Shown: positions 28,597 through 38,237 of the stretch, piece after piece
Numbering within the stretch: position 1 is the stretch's first letter
How the letters are laid out: every line of letters begins with the position of its first letter
Assembly (NCBI RefSeq): GCF_026015885.1
Contig: NZ_JAPDUG010000001.1
Coordinates: 1,488,001 to 1,552,000, forward strand
From: Halocynthiibacter sp. SDUM655004
GTDB taxonomy: Bacteria; Pseudomonadota; Alphaproteobacteria; Rhodobacterales; Rhodobacteraceae
Length of the DNA: 64,000 nucleotides
Reading direction: 5' to 3'
Position numbers and translations under genes: made by a program
The notes under the pieces: generated by a model
Told to the model about the DNA's origin: nothing
The model's database searches: none
The model's input: only the letters and a program-made list of their open reading frames with translations

Positions 28597-28630
28597 AAAA
28601 AACGGGGCGTCTATGCGCCCCGTTTTCGTT
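28597..28630. terminator. Bidirectional intrinsic terminator
   Basis: Perfect stem AAAACGGGGCG/CGCCCCGTTTT (28599-28609 with 28616-28626) around TCTATG. It lies between the convergent SYLF and dehydrogenase genes and has A and T runs on both sides, so it can stop transcription in both directions. Confidence 0.88.
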
Positions 28631-28649
28631 TGTAATGACTGGGTATCCC

Positions 28650-29522
28650 TTAGCCCATATGGCGCAGTCGCTTGATCAAACTTGATGTATCCCAGCGGTT
28701 GCCACCGATTTTCTGAACATCTTTATAGAACTGATCAACAAGCGCCGTTACGGGCAGGCTCGCGCCATTCTCATCTGCTGTCTTAAGGCAAATCCCAAGG
28801 TCTTTGCGCATCCAATCGACAGCAAAGCCGTGATCGAACTCATCAGCGAGCATGGTTTTGTAGCGATTTTCCATCTGCCAGCTTCCTGCTGCTCCAGCCG
28901 AAATCGTTTCGATGACCGCCTCACCGTCAAGGCCGGCTTTCTCTGCGAAATGAAGCCCCTCAGAGAGCCCTTGAACAAGACCTGCAATACAAATCTGGTT
29001 CACCATCTTGGTAAGCTGCCCCGCGCCATTCTCGCCCAAGCGGCGGCACACTTTGGCATAGGCTGCGATCATCGGTTCTGCGGCGTCAAAGTCGGCCTGA
29101 TCGCCGCCACACATTACCGACAAGACACCGTTTTCCGCTCCAGCTTGCCCACCCGATACAGGCGCATCAACAAACCCAAGTCCTGCGTCCTTCGCAACTG
29201 CATAAAGCTCGCGCGTCACAGCTGCCGAAACGGTCGTGTGATCCACGAAAATCGCACCCTTTTTCATGGTTGAGAACGCTCCGTTCTCACCCGTGCAAAC
29301 CGAACGCAAATCATCGTCGTTTCCAACACAAGACATAACGAAATCAGCGCCTTCGCTGGCTTCCGCAGGTGTTTTGGCACAGGTGCCACCATGTTCGCTG
29401 ACCCACTTTTCAGCTTTGGCGAATGTACGGTTATAGACTGTTACCTCATGGCCCTTCGCCGCAAGGTGCCCTGCCATCGGATACCCCATAACTCCGAGGC
29501 CCAAAAATGTTATTTTCGCCAT
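28650..29522 (-). CDS. 3-hydroxyisobutyrate-dehydrogenase-like oxidoreductase
   Basis: NAD(P)-dependent beta-hydroxyacid dehydrogenase of 290 residues. Visible features are the Rossmann motif GLGVMGYPMAGHLA (6-20), the substrate loop DAPVSGGQAGAENG (about 120-133) and the catalytic Lys in GQLTKMVNQ near 170. The family includes 3-hydroxyisobutyrate, tartronate semialdehyde and succinic semialdehyde reductases; context does not decide which. The ATG at 29522 follows GGGAGAA. Confidence 0.87.
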   Translation of the reverse strand: MAKITFLGLGVMGYPMAGHLAAKGHEVTVYNRTFAKAEKWVSEHGGTCAKTPAEASEGADFVMSCVGNDDDLRSVCTGENGAFSTMKKGAIFVDHTTVSAAVTRELYAVAKDAGLGFVDAPVSGGQAGAENGVLSVMCGGDQADFDAAEPMIAAYAKVCRRLGENGAGQLTKMVNQICIAGLVQGLSEGLHFAEKAGLDGEAVIETISAGAAGSWQMENRYKTMLADEFDHGFAVDWMRKDLGICLKTADENGASLPVTALVDQFYKDVQKIGGNRWDTSSLIKRLRHMG

Positions 29523-29626
29523 GTCTTTTCTCCCTTCGCATTATCGCGTAAGTGTCGGTTCACCCTCACGGGCCAATTCGCCTCGCACAGTAGTGTATAC
29601 ATTATCGCCGTCAAGCAGGAGCCTCG

Positions 29627-32107
29627 ATGTCAACCCTATTCAAATGGCTGTTCCGCGTATTTGTTTCTATTCTTGGCCTCGGCATTTTGGCGATTATCGG
29701 CGTCTATTATCTGGCGAGCCGGTCGCTTCCGGAGTATTCGGCAGAATTTGATATCGCTGGCCTGACAGGTGATGTGGAAATCGTGCGTGATAACGCGAAT
29801 GTCCCGCATATTTTCGGCCCAACCGACGAAGACGTGTATTTCGGCCTCGGATTCGCCCATGCACAAGATCGTCTCTGGCAGATGGTCATTATGCGCCGCA
29901 CCGCTGAGGGGCGTTTGTCTGAAGTATTTGGCGAGCGGGCGCTGCCGCTTGATGACATCATGCGCCGCCTTGACCTTTATGATCTGGCGAAACGCTCTGT
30001 GCGGCATCAAGATGCCAAAACCATCGAAATTCTCGAGGCCTATGCCGCCGGTGTGAACGCATGGCTGGAAGAGGTCAACACGGGCGCACGCGGTCGTGGC
30101 GCACCAGAACTGTTCCTCTTCCCCAATACACTCGCGCCTTGGACACCGGCGGATTCTCTGGCCATCGGCAAGCTGATGGCGATGCAACTGTCGGCACATA
30201 TGGAAAACGAGGTCCTCCGCGCCAGAGCAACGCTTGCCCTTCCTCCCGAACGGCTGGCCGACATTATGCCGGATAACGAAGAAGCGCCGATCACCGAGCT
30301 GGCAGATTATGCAGCGCTCTTCCCGAAATCCGTATTTCCGCGCTACGCTGAATATGGTGACATCCCCGCGGATATGGCCCGCCTCTCGCCTTTTAAGGCG
30401 CGCGGAATGGCCGGCGCATCCAACGCTTGGGCCGCTGCTCCCGCGCGATCTGCGAATGGCGGCACACTCCTTGCCAATGACCCGCATCTTGAATTTGCAG
30501 CGCCGTCGATCTGGTATCTTGCGCGGATTGAACTTGAACACGGCGGCATCATCGGCGGCACCATCCCCGGAACGCCCGTCGTTCTTAGCGGACGGAGCGA
30601 TCACCTTGGCTGGGCGATGACATCATCCTATGCCGACGATCAGGATGTGTTCATCGAAAAGCTCAACCCTGACGACCCCGAAGAATACCTGACTCCAGAC
30701 GGCTACAAACGCTTTGAAATTCGCCAAACAATCGTGAAGGTCAAAGACAGTGAGCCGCGCACGCTCACCATGCGTTGGACAGAGAATGGCCCTGTACTTC
30801 CCGCGCGTCACTACGACGTTGGCAAAATCACACCCGCAGGGCATGTGGCCTCGATGAGTTGGACGGCACTATCCCCGCGTGACACGTCGGTTGCGGCCCT
30901 ACTCGCACTTAACCGCGCCACCACAATCGACGAGGCGATAGCGGCGGGTGAAAATTACATCTCAAGCTCCGTCAATATTACGATGGTGACCGCAGATGAA
31001 ATCGCGCTCAAAACATTCGGCGTCCTGCCCAAACGCAGCTACCGTCATCAAACAAAGGGCCGTATTCCTTCGCCTGGTTGGATAGAGCACAACCGCTGGA
31101 ACGGACGCCTGTCCTATGGGCTTAACCCTGAGTACCGCGCTCCGGCCTCGGGTCTGCTGGCCAATACCAACGACAAAGTTATCGATCGGCGCTTCCCCAA
31201 CCACATGAGCTTCCTATGGGGCGACACAGAGCGCGTGAAACGGCTTGAGCGCCTGCTGCAAAGCCGCGATGTGCACACGCGCGAAAGCTTCATGGAAGCC
31301 CAGCTTGATACAGTAAGCCCAACCGCCCGTCGTCTCTTGCCGCTCATCGCCAAAGACCTTTGGTTTAAGGGCGCAACCGCTCCAGAAGGCACGCCAGAGC
31401 GCCAGCGCCAAATCGCGTTGGATTTGTTGGCTGACTGGAATGGCGAGATGAACGAACACCTGCCCGAACCGTTGATCTATGCGGCGTGGATGCGGTCGCT
31501 GCAAACGCGTCTGATCCGCGATGAGCTCGGTCCACTCGAAGAGTCGTTTACTCATATCAACCCCGTATTCCTCGCCCGCGTTTTCCTTGATGTGGATGGT
31601 GCAAGCGCATGGTGCGACGTGGTGCAATCAACCCAGACCGAAGACTGCACAGAAATCGCTCGCATCGCGCTTGACGAGGCGTTGGTTATGCTGCGGGAAC
31701 GGTACAACAAAGACCTTGCATCTCTGCGGTGGGGCGACGCGCATATCGCAACCCATAATCACGCGGTGCTTGGCACCATTCCGGTGCTGAACTGGTTTGT
31801 AAACATCCACCAAAGCACCTCGGGCGGCGACAATACCCTCATGCGCGGCACGACACTCGGAACCGGTCCTGACCCTTTCCAAAACGTGCATGGTGCGGGC
31901 TATCGCGGGGTCTATGATTTTGCGGATCCGGATTCTTCGGTGTTCATCATGTCGACAGGGCAATCAGGCCACCCGCTGTCGCGGTTCTATGATGATCTGG
32001 GAGAGTTGTGGCGGCGCGGCGAGTATATTCCGATGAGCCTCGATCCCGAGCTCGCACGTGCGGGTAGCGTGGGCATCACGGTATTGCGAGCACAGGCTGC
32101 AGAGTAA
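29627..32107 (+). CDS. Penicillin acylase family (S45) hydrolase
   Basis: N-terminal nucleophile hydrolase of 826 residues, anchored or exported by a hydrophobic N-terminus (about 8-27). The precursor should cleave itself before the Ser in GASNAWAAAPARSANG (about residue 265), giving the N-terminal serine nucleophile of the beta chain. The alpha part carries FGLGFAHAQDRLWQM, and the beta part has LANDPHLEF, GGTIPGTPVVLSGR and the conserved Asn near the C-terminus. Natural substrates may be acyl-homoserine lactones or other amides. The ATG follows AGGAG. The gene stands alone, convergent with hflX. Confidence 0.88.
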   Translation: MSTLFKWLFRVFVSILGLGILAIIGVYYLASRSLPEYSAEFDIAGLTGDVEIVRDNANVPHIFGPTDEDVYFGLGFAHAQDRLWQMVIMRRTAEGRLSEVFGERALPLDDIMRRLDLYDLAKRSVRHQDAKTIEILEAYAAGVNAWLEEVNTGARGRGAPELFLFPNTLAPWTPADSLAIGKLMAMQLSAHMENEVLRARATLALPPERLADIMPDNEEAPITELADYAALFPKSVFPRYAEYGDIPADMARLSPFKARGMAGASNAWAAAPARSANGGTLLANDPHLEFAAPSIWYLARIELEHGGIIGGTIPGTPVVLSGRSDHLGWAMTSSYADDQDVFIEKLNPDDPEEYLTPDGYKRFEIRQTIVKVKDSEPRTLTMRWTENGPVLPARHYDVGKITPAGHVASMSWTALSPRDTSVAALLALNRATTIDEAIAAGENYISSSVNITMVTADEIALKTFGVLPKRSYRHQTKGRIPSPGWIEHNRWNGRLSYGLNPEYRAPASGLLANTNDKVIDRRFPNHMSFLWGDTERVKRLERLLQSRDVHTRESFMEAQLDTVSPTARRLLPLIAKDLWFKGATAPEGTPERQRQIALDLLADWNGEMNEHLPEPLIYAAWMRSLQTRLIRDELGPLEESFTHINPVFLARVFLDVDGASAWCDVVQSTQTEDCTEIARIALDEALVMLRERYNKDLASLRWGDAHIATHNHAVLGTIPVLNWFVNIHQSTSGGDNTLMRGTTLGTGPDPFQNVHGAGYRGVYDFADPDSSVFIMSTGQSGHPLSRFYDDLGELWRRGEYIPMSLDPELARAGSVGITVLRAQAAE

Positions 32108-32119
32108 TCGAAGCAGAAA

Positions 32120-32158
32120 ACCCAAACAGATGCCAAAGCCGCAATCCGCGGCCTTGGC
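32120..32158 (-). terminator. Probable terminator of hfq-hflX
   Basis: An 11-bp stem (32158-32148 with 32142-32132) starts immediately after the hflX stop. It is perfect in minus-strand RNA using one G-U pair. The following tail, ATCTGTTTGGGTTTT, is only moderately U-rich. Confidence 0.5.
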
Positions 32159-33439
32159 TTAGAGTTCGCGGAAGTTTTTTTCCTGTCTGGCAGTCCAATA
32201 GACAGAGAGTACAAAGCCATCCTCGGTCTGAACTTCGTTCTCGACCAGCCCTTCCTGAAACAACCACGCGCGCTTTCGTCCATCAGAAAACGGCAAGGTG
32301 ATCTCGCGGCGGGTTTTCGGATCTGTGAGCTTGTCTGACACTTCCTCAAGAAGCGCATCCAGCCCCTCACCCGTCACGGCAGAGGTTGCAAAAACGTTCT
32401 CTTCCCGCTCCGCCTTAGAGGTAAAGCCCTCTTTCGCGTTATCATCAAGCTGGTCGATCTTGTTCCAAACTTCAATGAGCGGCGCGTCTTCGGGAACACC
32501 AAGATCTTTCATGATCTGGCGCACGTCATCGGCCTGCTCTTCGGTCAGCGGCGACGAAATATCCCGTACATGAAGGATTAGATCGGCGTCCAACACCTCT
32601 TCGAGTGTGGCACGGAACGCGGCAACAAGCTGTGTCGGAAGCTCGGAGATAAATCCAACCGTATCAGAGAGAATAACCTGTTTTCCCGAAGGCAATTCAA
32701 CCGAACGCATGGTCGGATCGAGCGTGGCAAACAGCATATCCTTAGCAAAGACTTCTGCGCCCGTTAAACGATTGAAAAGCGTGGATTTCCCCGCGTTGGT
32801 ATAGCCGACCAGAGCCACAACGGGGAACGGCACTTTCGCGCGGCTTTTGCGATGCAACGCGCGTGTTTTGACAACCTTATCAAGCTGACGGCGCAGGCGC
32901 ACCATCTGCTCGTCGATTGCGCGGCGGTCTGCCTCGATCTGGGTCTCACCGGGACCACCGACAAACCCAAGCCCGCCACGTTGGCGCTCAAGGTGGGTCC
33001 ATGCCCGCACCAGACGCGTTCGTTGGTACGCAAGGGCGGCCATCTCGACCTGAAGCACACCCTCACGAGTTCGCGCGCGGTCCGAGAAAATTTCAAGGAT
33101 TAGCCCTGTTCGGTCCAGAACCTTTACGCCCCACTCTTTCTCAAGATTGCGCTGCTGAACCGGTGTCACGGGGCCGTCGATCAACACAAGGTCAACCTTC
33201 ACCGTTTTGAATAGCTGCTTTAACTCTTCGGTCTTGCCCTTACCAAAGAGCCAGCCAGCGCGGGTCTTGGGCACAGGAACAACATCAGAGCCGACAACAT
33301 CGACACCGGGCATGGCCAAAGCCAAAGACACAGCTTCTTCGAGCGCAAAATCCGGGTCGCGGCGATTGCGGTCGTTGCGGAAATCAGGGTGTAATACCCA
33401 GACCGGCGTTACCGCCTGGTCAAGCGTTTCTTCTCCCAT
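32159..33439 (-). CDS. hflX: GTPase HflX
   Basis: Ribosome-associated GTPase of 426 residues that splits or rescues stalled ribosomes under stress. It has the N-terminal HflX domain with the glycine-rich WLFGKGKTEEL and GGPGETQIEADRR, and a G domain with GYTNAGKSTLFN (G1), DTVGF (G3) and WNKIDQ (G4). It starts six bases after the hfq stop, the classic hfq-hflX arrangement. A terminator-like hairpin follows directly. Confidence 0.95.
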   Translation of the reverse strand: MGEETLDQAVTPVWVLHPDFRNDRNRRDPDFALEEAVSLALAMPGVDVVGSDVVPVPKTRAGWLFGKGKTEELKQLFKTVKVDLVLIDGPVTPVQQRNLEKEWGVKVLDRTGLILEIFSDRARTREGVLQVEMAALAYQRTRLVRAWTHLERQRGGLGFVGGPGETQIEADRRAIDEQMVRLRRQLDKVVKTRALHRKSRAKVPFPVVALVGYTNAGKSTLFNRLTGAEVFAKDMLFATLDPTMRSVELPSGKQVILSDTVGFISELPTQLVAAFRATLEEVLDADLILHVRDISSPLTEEQADDVRQIMKDLGVPEDAPLIEVWNKIDQLDDNAKEGFTSKAEREENVFATSAVTGEGLDALLEEVSDKLTDPKTRREITLPFSDGRKRAWLFQEGLVENEVQTEDGFVLSVYWTARQEKNFREL

Positions 33440-33445
33440 TAGGGC

Positions 33446-33679
33446 CTATTCTTCACCTTCATAGAGGCTGATCGGCTGGGATGGCATAATCGTCGAAATC
33501 GCGTGTTTATACACCAATTGCGATTGTCCATCGCGGCGCAGCAATACACAGAAATTATCAAACCAAGTGATAACACCCTGTAGTTTTACGCCGTTAATCA
33601 GGAAAATTGTTACCGGAACTTTGCTCTTGCGGACATTGTTCAGGAAGGCATCTTGCAGGTTTTGCTTATCGGCAGCCAT
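33446..33679 (-). CDS. hfq: RNA chaperone Hfq
   Basis: Hexameric Sm-like protein that pairs small RNAs with mRNAs. The 77 residues contain Sm1 ([21 protein letters not shown]) and Sm2 ([10 protein letters not shown]), with the proximal-face Q8/F-type residues (QNLQDAFLN) and a short acidic tail (YEGEE). The start follows AAAAAGG. Its presence, together with small RNA candidates at 10380 and 17534, makes Hfq-dependent control plausible. A heat-shock-like promoter lies about 65 bases upstream. Confidence 0.97.
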   Translation of the reverse strand: MAADKQNLQDAFLNNVRKSKVPVTIFLINGVKLQGVITWFDNFCVLLRRDGQSQLVYKHAISTIMPSQPISLYEGEE

Positions 33680-33745
33680 TGTTCGTTACCTTTTTCTTGT
33701 CTTTACGCCAGCGCGGCGGGCTGTTCTCGTTTCTTAAGTCTGAGT

Positions 33746-33772
33746 ATGGGGATACCGCGACCGAGTTTCCAG
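33746..33772 (-). promoter_or_regulatory. RpoH-like promoter candidate before hfq
   Basis: On the minus strand, CTGGAAA (33772-33766) and CCCCAT followed by AC (33751-33746) are 14 bases apart. This resembles the heat-shock sigma pattern CTTGAAA and CCCCATNT, with one -35 mismatch. The predicted leader is about 60 bases. Confidence 0.35.
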
Positions 33773-33835
33773 TGAAAAAGCAAAAGAATTTTTAAGTCCA
33801 ATAACATCGGCGTGTAGTGACGCCCACGTCAGGCA

Positions 33836-35350
33836 TCAATTCCGCCAGCTTTCCGGATTGAACAAGGCCACAAACGCAAGGGTTTCAAGCCGCCCCAGCA
33901 CCATCGCGGCGGCCAGTACACCTTTGGCAAGCGGCGAGAGCGTTGCATAGGAAATCGGTGTTTCGGTCGCTGTTGCGGCCAGCGGCCCCGTTGTTGAAAG
34001 TGCGGCAACGGTCAGGACCATCGCCTCTTCAAAGCTGTGTCCAAGGAGGGACAGCAGCGCAGCGACAACCGCAATCGAAATGGCAAACAGCATAAAGAAG
34101 ATCCACGCCACATAAGCACCGCGCCTGCGAAGATGCCTTGCCATGCCGCCCGCCCCAGCAACGCTTGAGGGGTGTACGAGCTTCTCGAGTTCACGCTGAC
34201 CGTTCTTGTAAAGCGCATAGACCCGCAAGAGCTTTACGCCCCCCGCGGTGGTCGCCACGCCGCCGCCGACAATGGCCAGCCCCATAAGAATCATTCCCGG
34301 TGTGTTGAGCCCAGACCAATCGCGCGCCTCATCCCAAGATGATCCTTCAAAACCGGTCGTGGTCAGAAATGAAATCGTCGCAAAAACGCCGCCCCAGAGG
34401 GCCTTGAGAGATGTTTCAAAATCATCAACCGAGTCCACCTCAAGCGCGCCGTACCAATGCCGTACAAACAGCAGTGACGGCACACAGACCATCAAGAACA
34501 CAGCAATGCGGATTTCGGGATTTTTGGCGAGCGCTTTGGGTGTTCGATCACGCCATTCGCCGGAGAATACCAATCGCGACAACCCAAAGAGCAATACGAG
34601 AAAGACCAACATCTCTCCAACCATACCGGATTCGGATGTTTTGAGCCCGCCGGTTGCCGAGATGCCACTCGTGGACATCGCGGACATTGCATGGATCAAC
34701 GCGACAAACGCCCTGTCGCCCGCAAGGGTCAATCCAACCCAAAGAAGCCCCGTCACAACCACGTAAATTGGAACCAGTTTACGAGACCAACGCATCAACC
34801 GTGTACTGCCGTCCGCAATTTCGGTGATTTGCGAAGCACTTGTGCCAATCTTGTCGTGCTGGATCGTCATCACTTCAAAGCCGCCGATATTTAGCGGCGC
34901 GAGAATCGCAGCGGCCGTAATCCAGACAAACAGGCCGCCCATCCAAGCCACCAATGCGCGCCAAAGGTGAACCGACTCCGGCAAGCGATCAGGCAGATCA
35001 TAGAGCGTCGCACCTGTGGTTGTGATGGATGACACCATCTCGAAATAGGCGTTGAAGAACGTCGTGTTGCCCACAGATTGGTGCAGCGGAATCGCCAACA
35101 AAAGCGGCAGCGCGGCAAAACAGGCCAGCAATGACAAAAGATGGCTACGTGCGGCGTCTTTGGCTTTGTAGTTAGCAGTTGCGAGCGCGAAAAGCCCCGT
35201 GAGCGCAAAGAACAACAGAGCCGAATAGCCAAACACCCGCATCGTTTCGAAATCGCGCGTGGCAGCTGCATGGAAACCAGGCACCAGCATCGCAGCAGAG
35301 CCGATCCCCATCAGGATCACAAACAGTGGGAGATGCAGCAGACGCGACAT
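33836..35350 (-). CDS. trkH: Potassium uptake protein TrkH
   Basis: Potassium-translocating membrane subunit of the Trk system, 504 residues, with the repeated M1-P-M2 architecture. Pore-loop regions are recognisable at SSITTTGATLYD (about 107-118), MSAMSTSGISATGGL (about 225), SFLTTTGFEGSSW (about 330) and LSTTGPLAATA (about 450), carrying the selectivity glycines. It follows trkA with a five-base gap, so the two are co-expressed. An intergenic region of 156 bases separates it from hfq. Confidence 0.94.
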   Translation of the reverse strand: MSRLLHLPLFVILMGIGSAAMLVPGFHAAATRDFETMRVFGYSALLFFALTGLFALATANYKAKDAARSHLLSLLACFAALPLLLAIPLHQSVGNTTFFNAYFEMVSSITTTGATLYDLPDRLPESVHLWRALVAWMGGLFVWITAAAILAPLNIGGFEVMTIQHDKIGTSASQITEIADGSTRLMRWSRKLVPIYVVVTGLLWVGLTLAGDRAFVALIHAMSAMSTSGISATGGLKTSESGMVGEMLVFLVLLFGLSRLVFSGEWRDRTPKALAKNPEIRIAVFLMVCVPSLLFVRHWYGALEVDSVDDFETSLKALWGGVFATISFLTTTGFEGSSWDEARDWSGLNTPGMILMGLAIVGGGVATTAGGVKLLRVYALYKNGQRELEKLVHPSSVAGAGGMARHLRRRGAYVAWIFFMLFAISIAVVAALLSLLGHSFEEAMVLTVAALSTTGPLAATATETPISYATLSPLAKGVLAAAMVLGRLETLAFVALFNPESWRN

Positions 35351-35355
35351 GGCGG

Positions 35356-36732
35356 CTAGAAAAAGTCGATCGAGACCTGCAACAGGCGCTCGACCTCGGG
35401 CACATCGGCCGCCATTGCAAACATCGCGATCACATCACCATCCTCAATCCGTAGGTCACCGGAGGGCCGCATTAGTTTCGCGCCCTTCTTAACCGCTCCG
35501 ACCAAAACGCCTTCAGGGAAGTTGATGTCGCGGATATGCTGGCCCGAGATAGGCGACGTCGAGAGAACCTGCGCTTCGATGACTTCGGCTTCAGCGTCGC
35601 CGATGGAATAAACACCACGCACCCGCCCGTGGCGGATATGGCGCAAAATCGAACTCACCGTTGTGGCCCGTGGGTTGATGTAGGCGTCAATGCCCATTGG
35701 CCCAAGCAACGGCAGTAGCGTCGGGTCGTTCACCAAACAGATCGACATCGGGCAGCCCATTCCCTTGGCGCGGAGCGCGGCGAGCAGGTTGGTTTTGTCG
35801 TCCTCGGTCACAGTCAGGATGGCGTCAGAGCGGCTGATGCCTGCTTCGGTCAACAGTTCGGGGCTAAGCCCATCACCATTCAAAACAATTGTGCGCTCCA
35901 ACGCGTCTGCGGCCATCTCGGCACGCTCCCGCGAACGTTCAATCACCTTTGCGCGTATGCGGGTTGCGCGCTTCTCAAGCGCCTGAGCAACCGCAAGGCC
36001 AACGTTGCCGCCGCCCACAAGCACAACGCGTTCTTGCTTCTTCTGTGTCTTGCCAAACACCTCGAGCGTTCGGGCAACGTCCTCGGTATTGGTGAACACG
36101 TAGATCTGATCACCGGCAAAAAGCTGGTCATTGGCCTCGGGCGCAAACAGCGTGCCCTTGCGACGAACCCCAACAACAATCGCAGAGAGCGTCGAAAACA
36201 GATCGGTCAATTGCCGCAAAGGCGTATGAACAACGGGGCAATCGTCATCAAGCTGAATGCCAAGAAGCTGGCTGTCGCCATCTAGGAAACTCTCGGTATC
36301 AAATGCCGATGGCGCAGCAAGACGGCTCAACGCGGCTTCGGCCACCTCGCGTTCGGGCGAAATCACCACGTCGATCGGCATGTGGTCCCGCCGATAAAGA
36401 TCAGAGTAAATCGCATCCAGATAAGATTGGCTGCGCAAGCGCGCAATTTTTCGCGGAATCGCGAAGACCGAGTGAGCCACCTGACAGGTGACCATATTCA
36501 CCTCGTCAGAATGGGTCGCTGCGATGATCATATCCGCGTCCCGCGCCCCTGCCCGCTCTAGGATATCGGGATAGCTGGCAAAACCGGCGATCCCTTGTAC
36601 TTCGAGCGTATCGGTGGCGCGATGAACGAGATCGGGATTGTTATCAACAACAGTAACGTCGTTGCGCTCCCCAGAGAGATGACGGGCAATCTGCCAGCCC
36701 ACCTGACCAGCTCCGCAAATGATGACCTTCAT
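35356..36732 (-). CDS. trkA: Potassium uptake regulator TrkA
   Basis: Peripheral cytosolic subunit that gates TrkH through NAD(H)/ATP binding. The 458 residues have two RCK units: Rossmann motifs GAGQVGWQIARHLSG (7-21) and GGGNVGLAVAQALE (about 240), each followed by a TrkA-C domain. I start at the ATG at 36732 (MKVIICGAGQ), behind AAGGA; an in-frame TTG one codon earlier is unlikely. It sits between ntrX and trkH. Confidence 0.95.
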   Translation of the reverse strand: MKVIICGAGQVGWQIARHLSGERNDVTVVDNNPDLVHRATDTLEVQGIAGFASYPDILERAGARDADMIIAATHSDEVNMVTCQVAHSVFAIPRKIARLRSQSYLDAIYSDLYRRDHMPIDVVISPEREVAEAALSRLAAPSAFDTESFLDGDSQLLGIQLDDDCPVVHTPLRQLTDLFSTLSAIVVGVRRKGTLFAPEANDQLFAGDQIYVFTNTEDVARTLEVFGKTQKKQERVVLVGGGNVGLAVAQALEKRATRIRAKVIERSRERAEMAADALERTIVLNGDGLSPELLTEAGISRSDAILTVTEDDKTNLLAALRAKGMGCPMSICLVNDPTLLPLLGPMGIDAYINPRATTVSSILRHIRHGRVRGVYSIGDAEAEVIEAQVLSTSPISGQHIRDINFPEGVLVGAVKKGAKLMRPSGDLRIEDGDVIAMFAMAADVPEVERLLQVSIDFF

Positions 36733-36824
36733 CAAACGATCCTTCTGTGCCGCATTATCCGGCCCAATCTATGGCGCATGAACCGCGCGGCGTCAAACCC
36801 ACGGTATCACGCGCCAATTCCGGA

Positions 36825-38237
36825 TTACGCCTGCTCGTCAGCGACCTCATCCACATGGGCAACACGCGCGCCGGTCTTGTTGCTGGTCACAATCCCAAGC
36901 GATTTAAGCTTTCGGTGCAAAGCACTGCGTTCCATTCCAACGAATGTCGCGGTGCGGCTGATGTTTCCGCCAAAGCGATTGATTTGGGTCATCAGGTATT
37001 CCCGCTCGAACAACTCGCGCGCCTCGCGCAATGGCAAGGTTGCAAGACCAGCCGATAGGATCACCCCTGCACCATCGCCTTCAGGCTCACTTTGTTGTGG
37101 AAGCTCACTGGCATCGATCGGGCCGTTGTCGTTGCCAAGGATCAAGATGCGTTCAACCACATTCTTGAGTTGGCGCACGTTGCCTGGCCACGGCATTGTT
37201 TGCAGCAGAGCCTTGGCTTCACCCGTAAGTTCGCGCAGAGGCAAACCCTGATCGCGGTTAAACTTCGCGATAAAGGCTTCGGCAAGTTCAGGAATATCCT
37301 CGCGACGATCTTCAAGAGATGGGACCGTGATCGGAACAACGTTCAGGCGGTGATATAGCTCCTGACGGAAATTTCCGATGTCAATTTCGGCTTGCAAGTC
37401 CCTGTTTGAACTCGAAATAACGCGAATATCTACGCGCACATTGTCACTGCCGCCAACGCGCTGAAACTGCTGATCAACCAACACGCGCAAAATCTTAGAT
37501 TGGGTTCCAAGAGGCATATCCGCGACTTCGTCAAAATAGATTACGCCGCCGTGGGCCTGCTCCAACAATCCCGGCTCAACGCCGCGCTCCGCGGTTTCCC
37601 GACCGAAAAGAACTTCTTCCATCCGTTCCGGCTCAATCGAAGCAGAATTCACAACGATGAACGGCGCATTGGCGCGGTCGCTGTTGGCATGAATGAACCG
37701 CGCGGCGATCTCTTTGCCTGCACCACCCGGACCAGTCAGCATCACGCGCCCGTTAGACTTTGTTACCTTTTCAAGGTTAGATTTCAATGCTTTAAACGCC
37801 GAACTTGACCCGAGCATCTCGGCGCTTGAAACATCCCGACGTCGCAACTCGTTGTTCTCGCGCCGCAGACGCGATGTCTCCATCGCGCGGGTTATGACAA
37901 CCATCAACTGATCAATATTGAACGGTTTTTCAATAAAGTCGTAAGCCCCCTGTTTAATCGCGGCCACCGCAATCTCGATGTTGCCGTGCCCAGAGATAAT
38001 CACAATCGGAATATCGGGGTTGTCACGCTTCGTTGCCTTGAGGATATCGATACCGTCCATCCGGCTGTCCTTTAGCCAGATATCCAAGATCATCAGGCCC
38101 GGAGGCTCTGCGTTGATCTGCTCCATACACTCGTCGGAGTTACTTGCAAGACGGGTCGTAAACCCTTCATCTTTAAGGATATCCGAAATCAACTCGCGGA
38201 TATCTCTTTCGTCATCAACGATTAGAATGTCGCTCAT
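36825..38237 (-). CDS. ntrX: Nitrogen response regulator NtrX, without GAFTGA motif
   Basis: Response regulator paired with NtrY, 470 residues: receiver (D8/D9, phosphoacceptor Asp52 in LDIWLKD), AAA+ domain with Walker A GPGGAGKE and Walker B VIYFDEVADMP, and a Fis-type DNA-binding helix-turn-helix. The loop that carries GAFTGA in sigma-54 activators reads VLFGRETAERGVEPG here, so it should not activate sigma-54 promoters in the normal way. NtrYX is linked to nitrogen, redox and envelope control in alphaproteobacteria. The start overlaps the ntrY stop (ATGA). Confidence 0.95.
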   Translation of the reverse strand: MSDILIVDDERDIRELISDILKDEGFTTRLASNSDECMEQINAEPPGLMILDIWLKDSRMDGIDILKATKRDNPDIPIVIISGHGNIEIAVAAIKQGAYDFIEKPFNIDQLMVVITRAMETSRLRRENNELRRRDVSSAEMLGSSSAFKALKSNLEKVTKSNGRVMLTGPGGAGKEIAARFIHANSDRANAPFIVVNSASIEPERMEEVLFGRETAERGVEPGLLEQAHGGVIYFDEVADMPLGTQSKILRVLVDQQFQRVGGSDNVRVDIRVISSSNRDLQAEIDIGNFRQELYHRLNVVPITVPSLEDRREDIPELAEAFIAKFNRDQGLPLRELTGEAKALLQTMPWPGNVRQLKNVVERILILGNDNGPIDASELPQQSEPEGDGAGVILSAGLATLPLREARELFEREYLMTQINRFGGNISRTATFVGMERSALHRKLKSLGIVTSNKTGARVAHVDEVADEQA

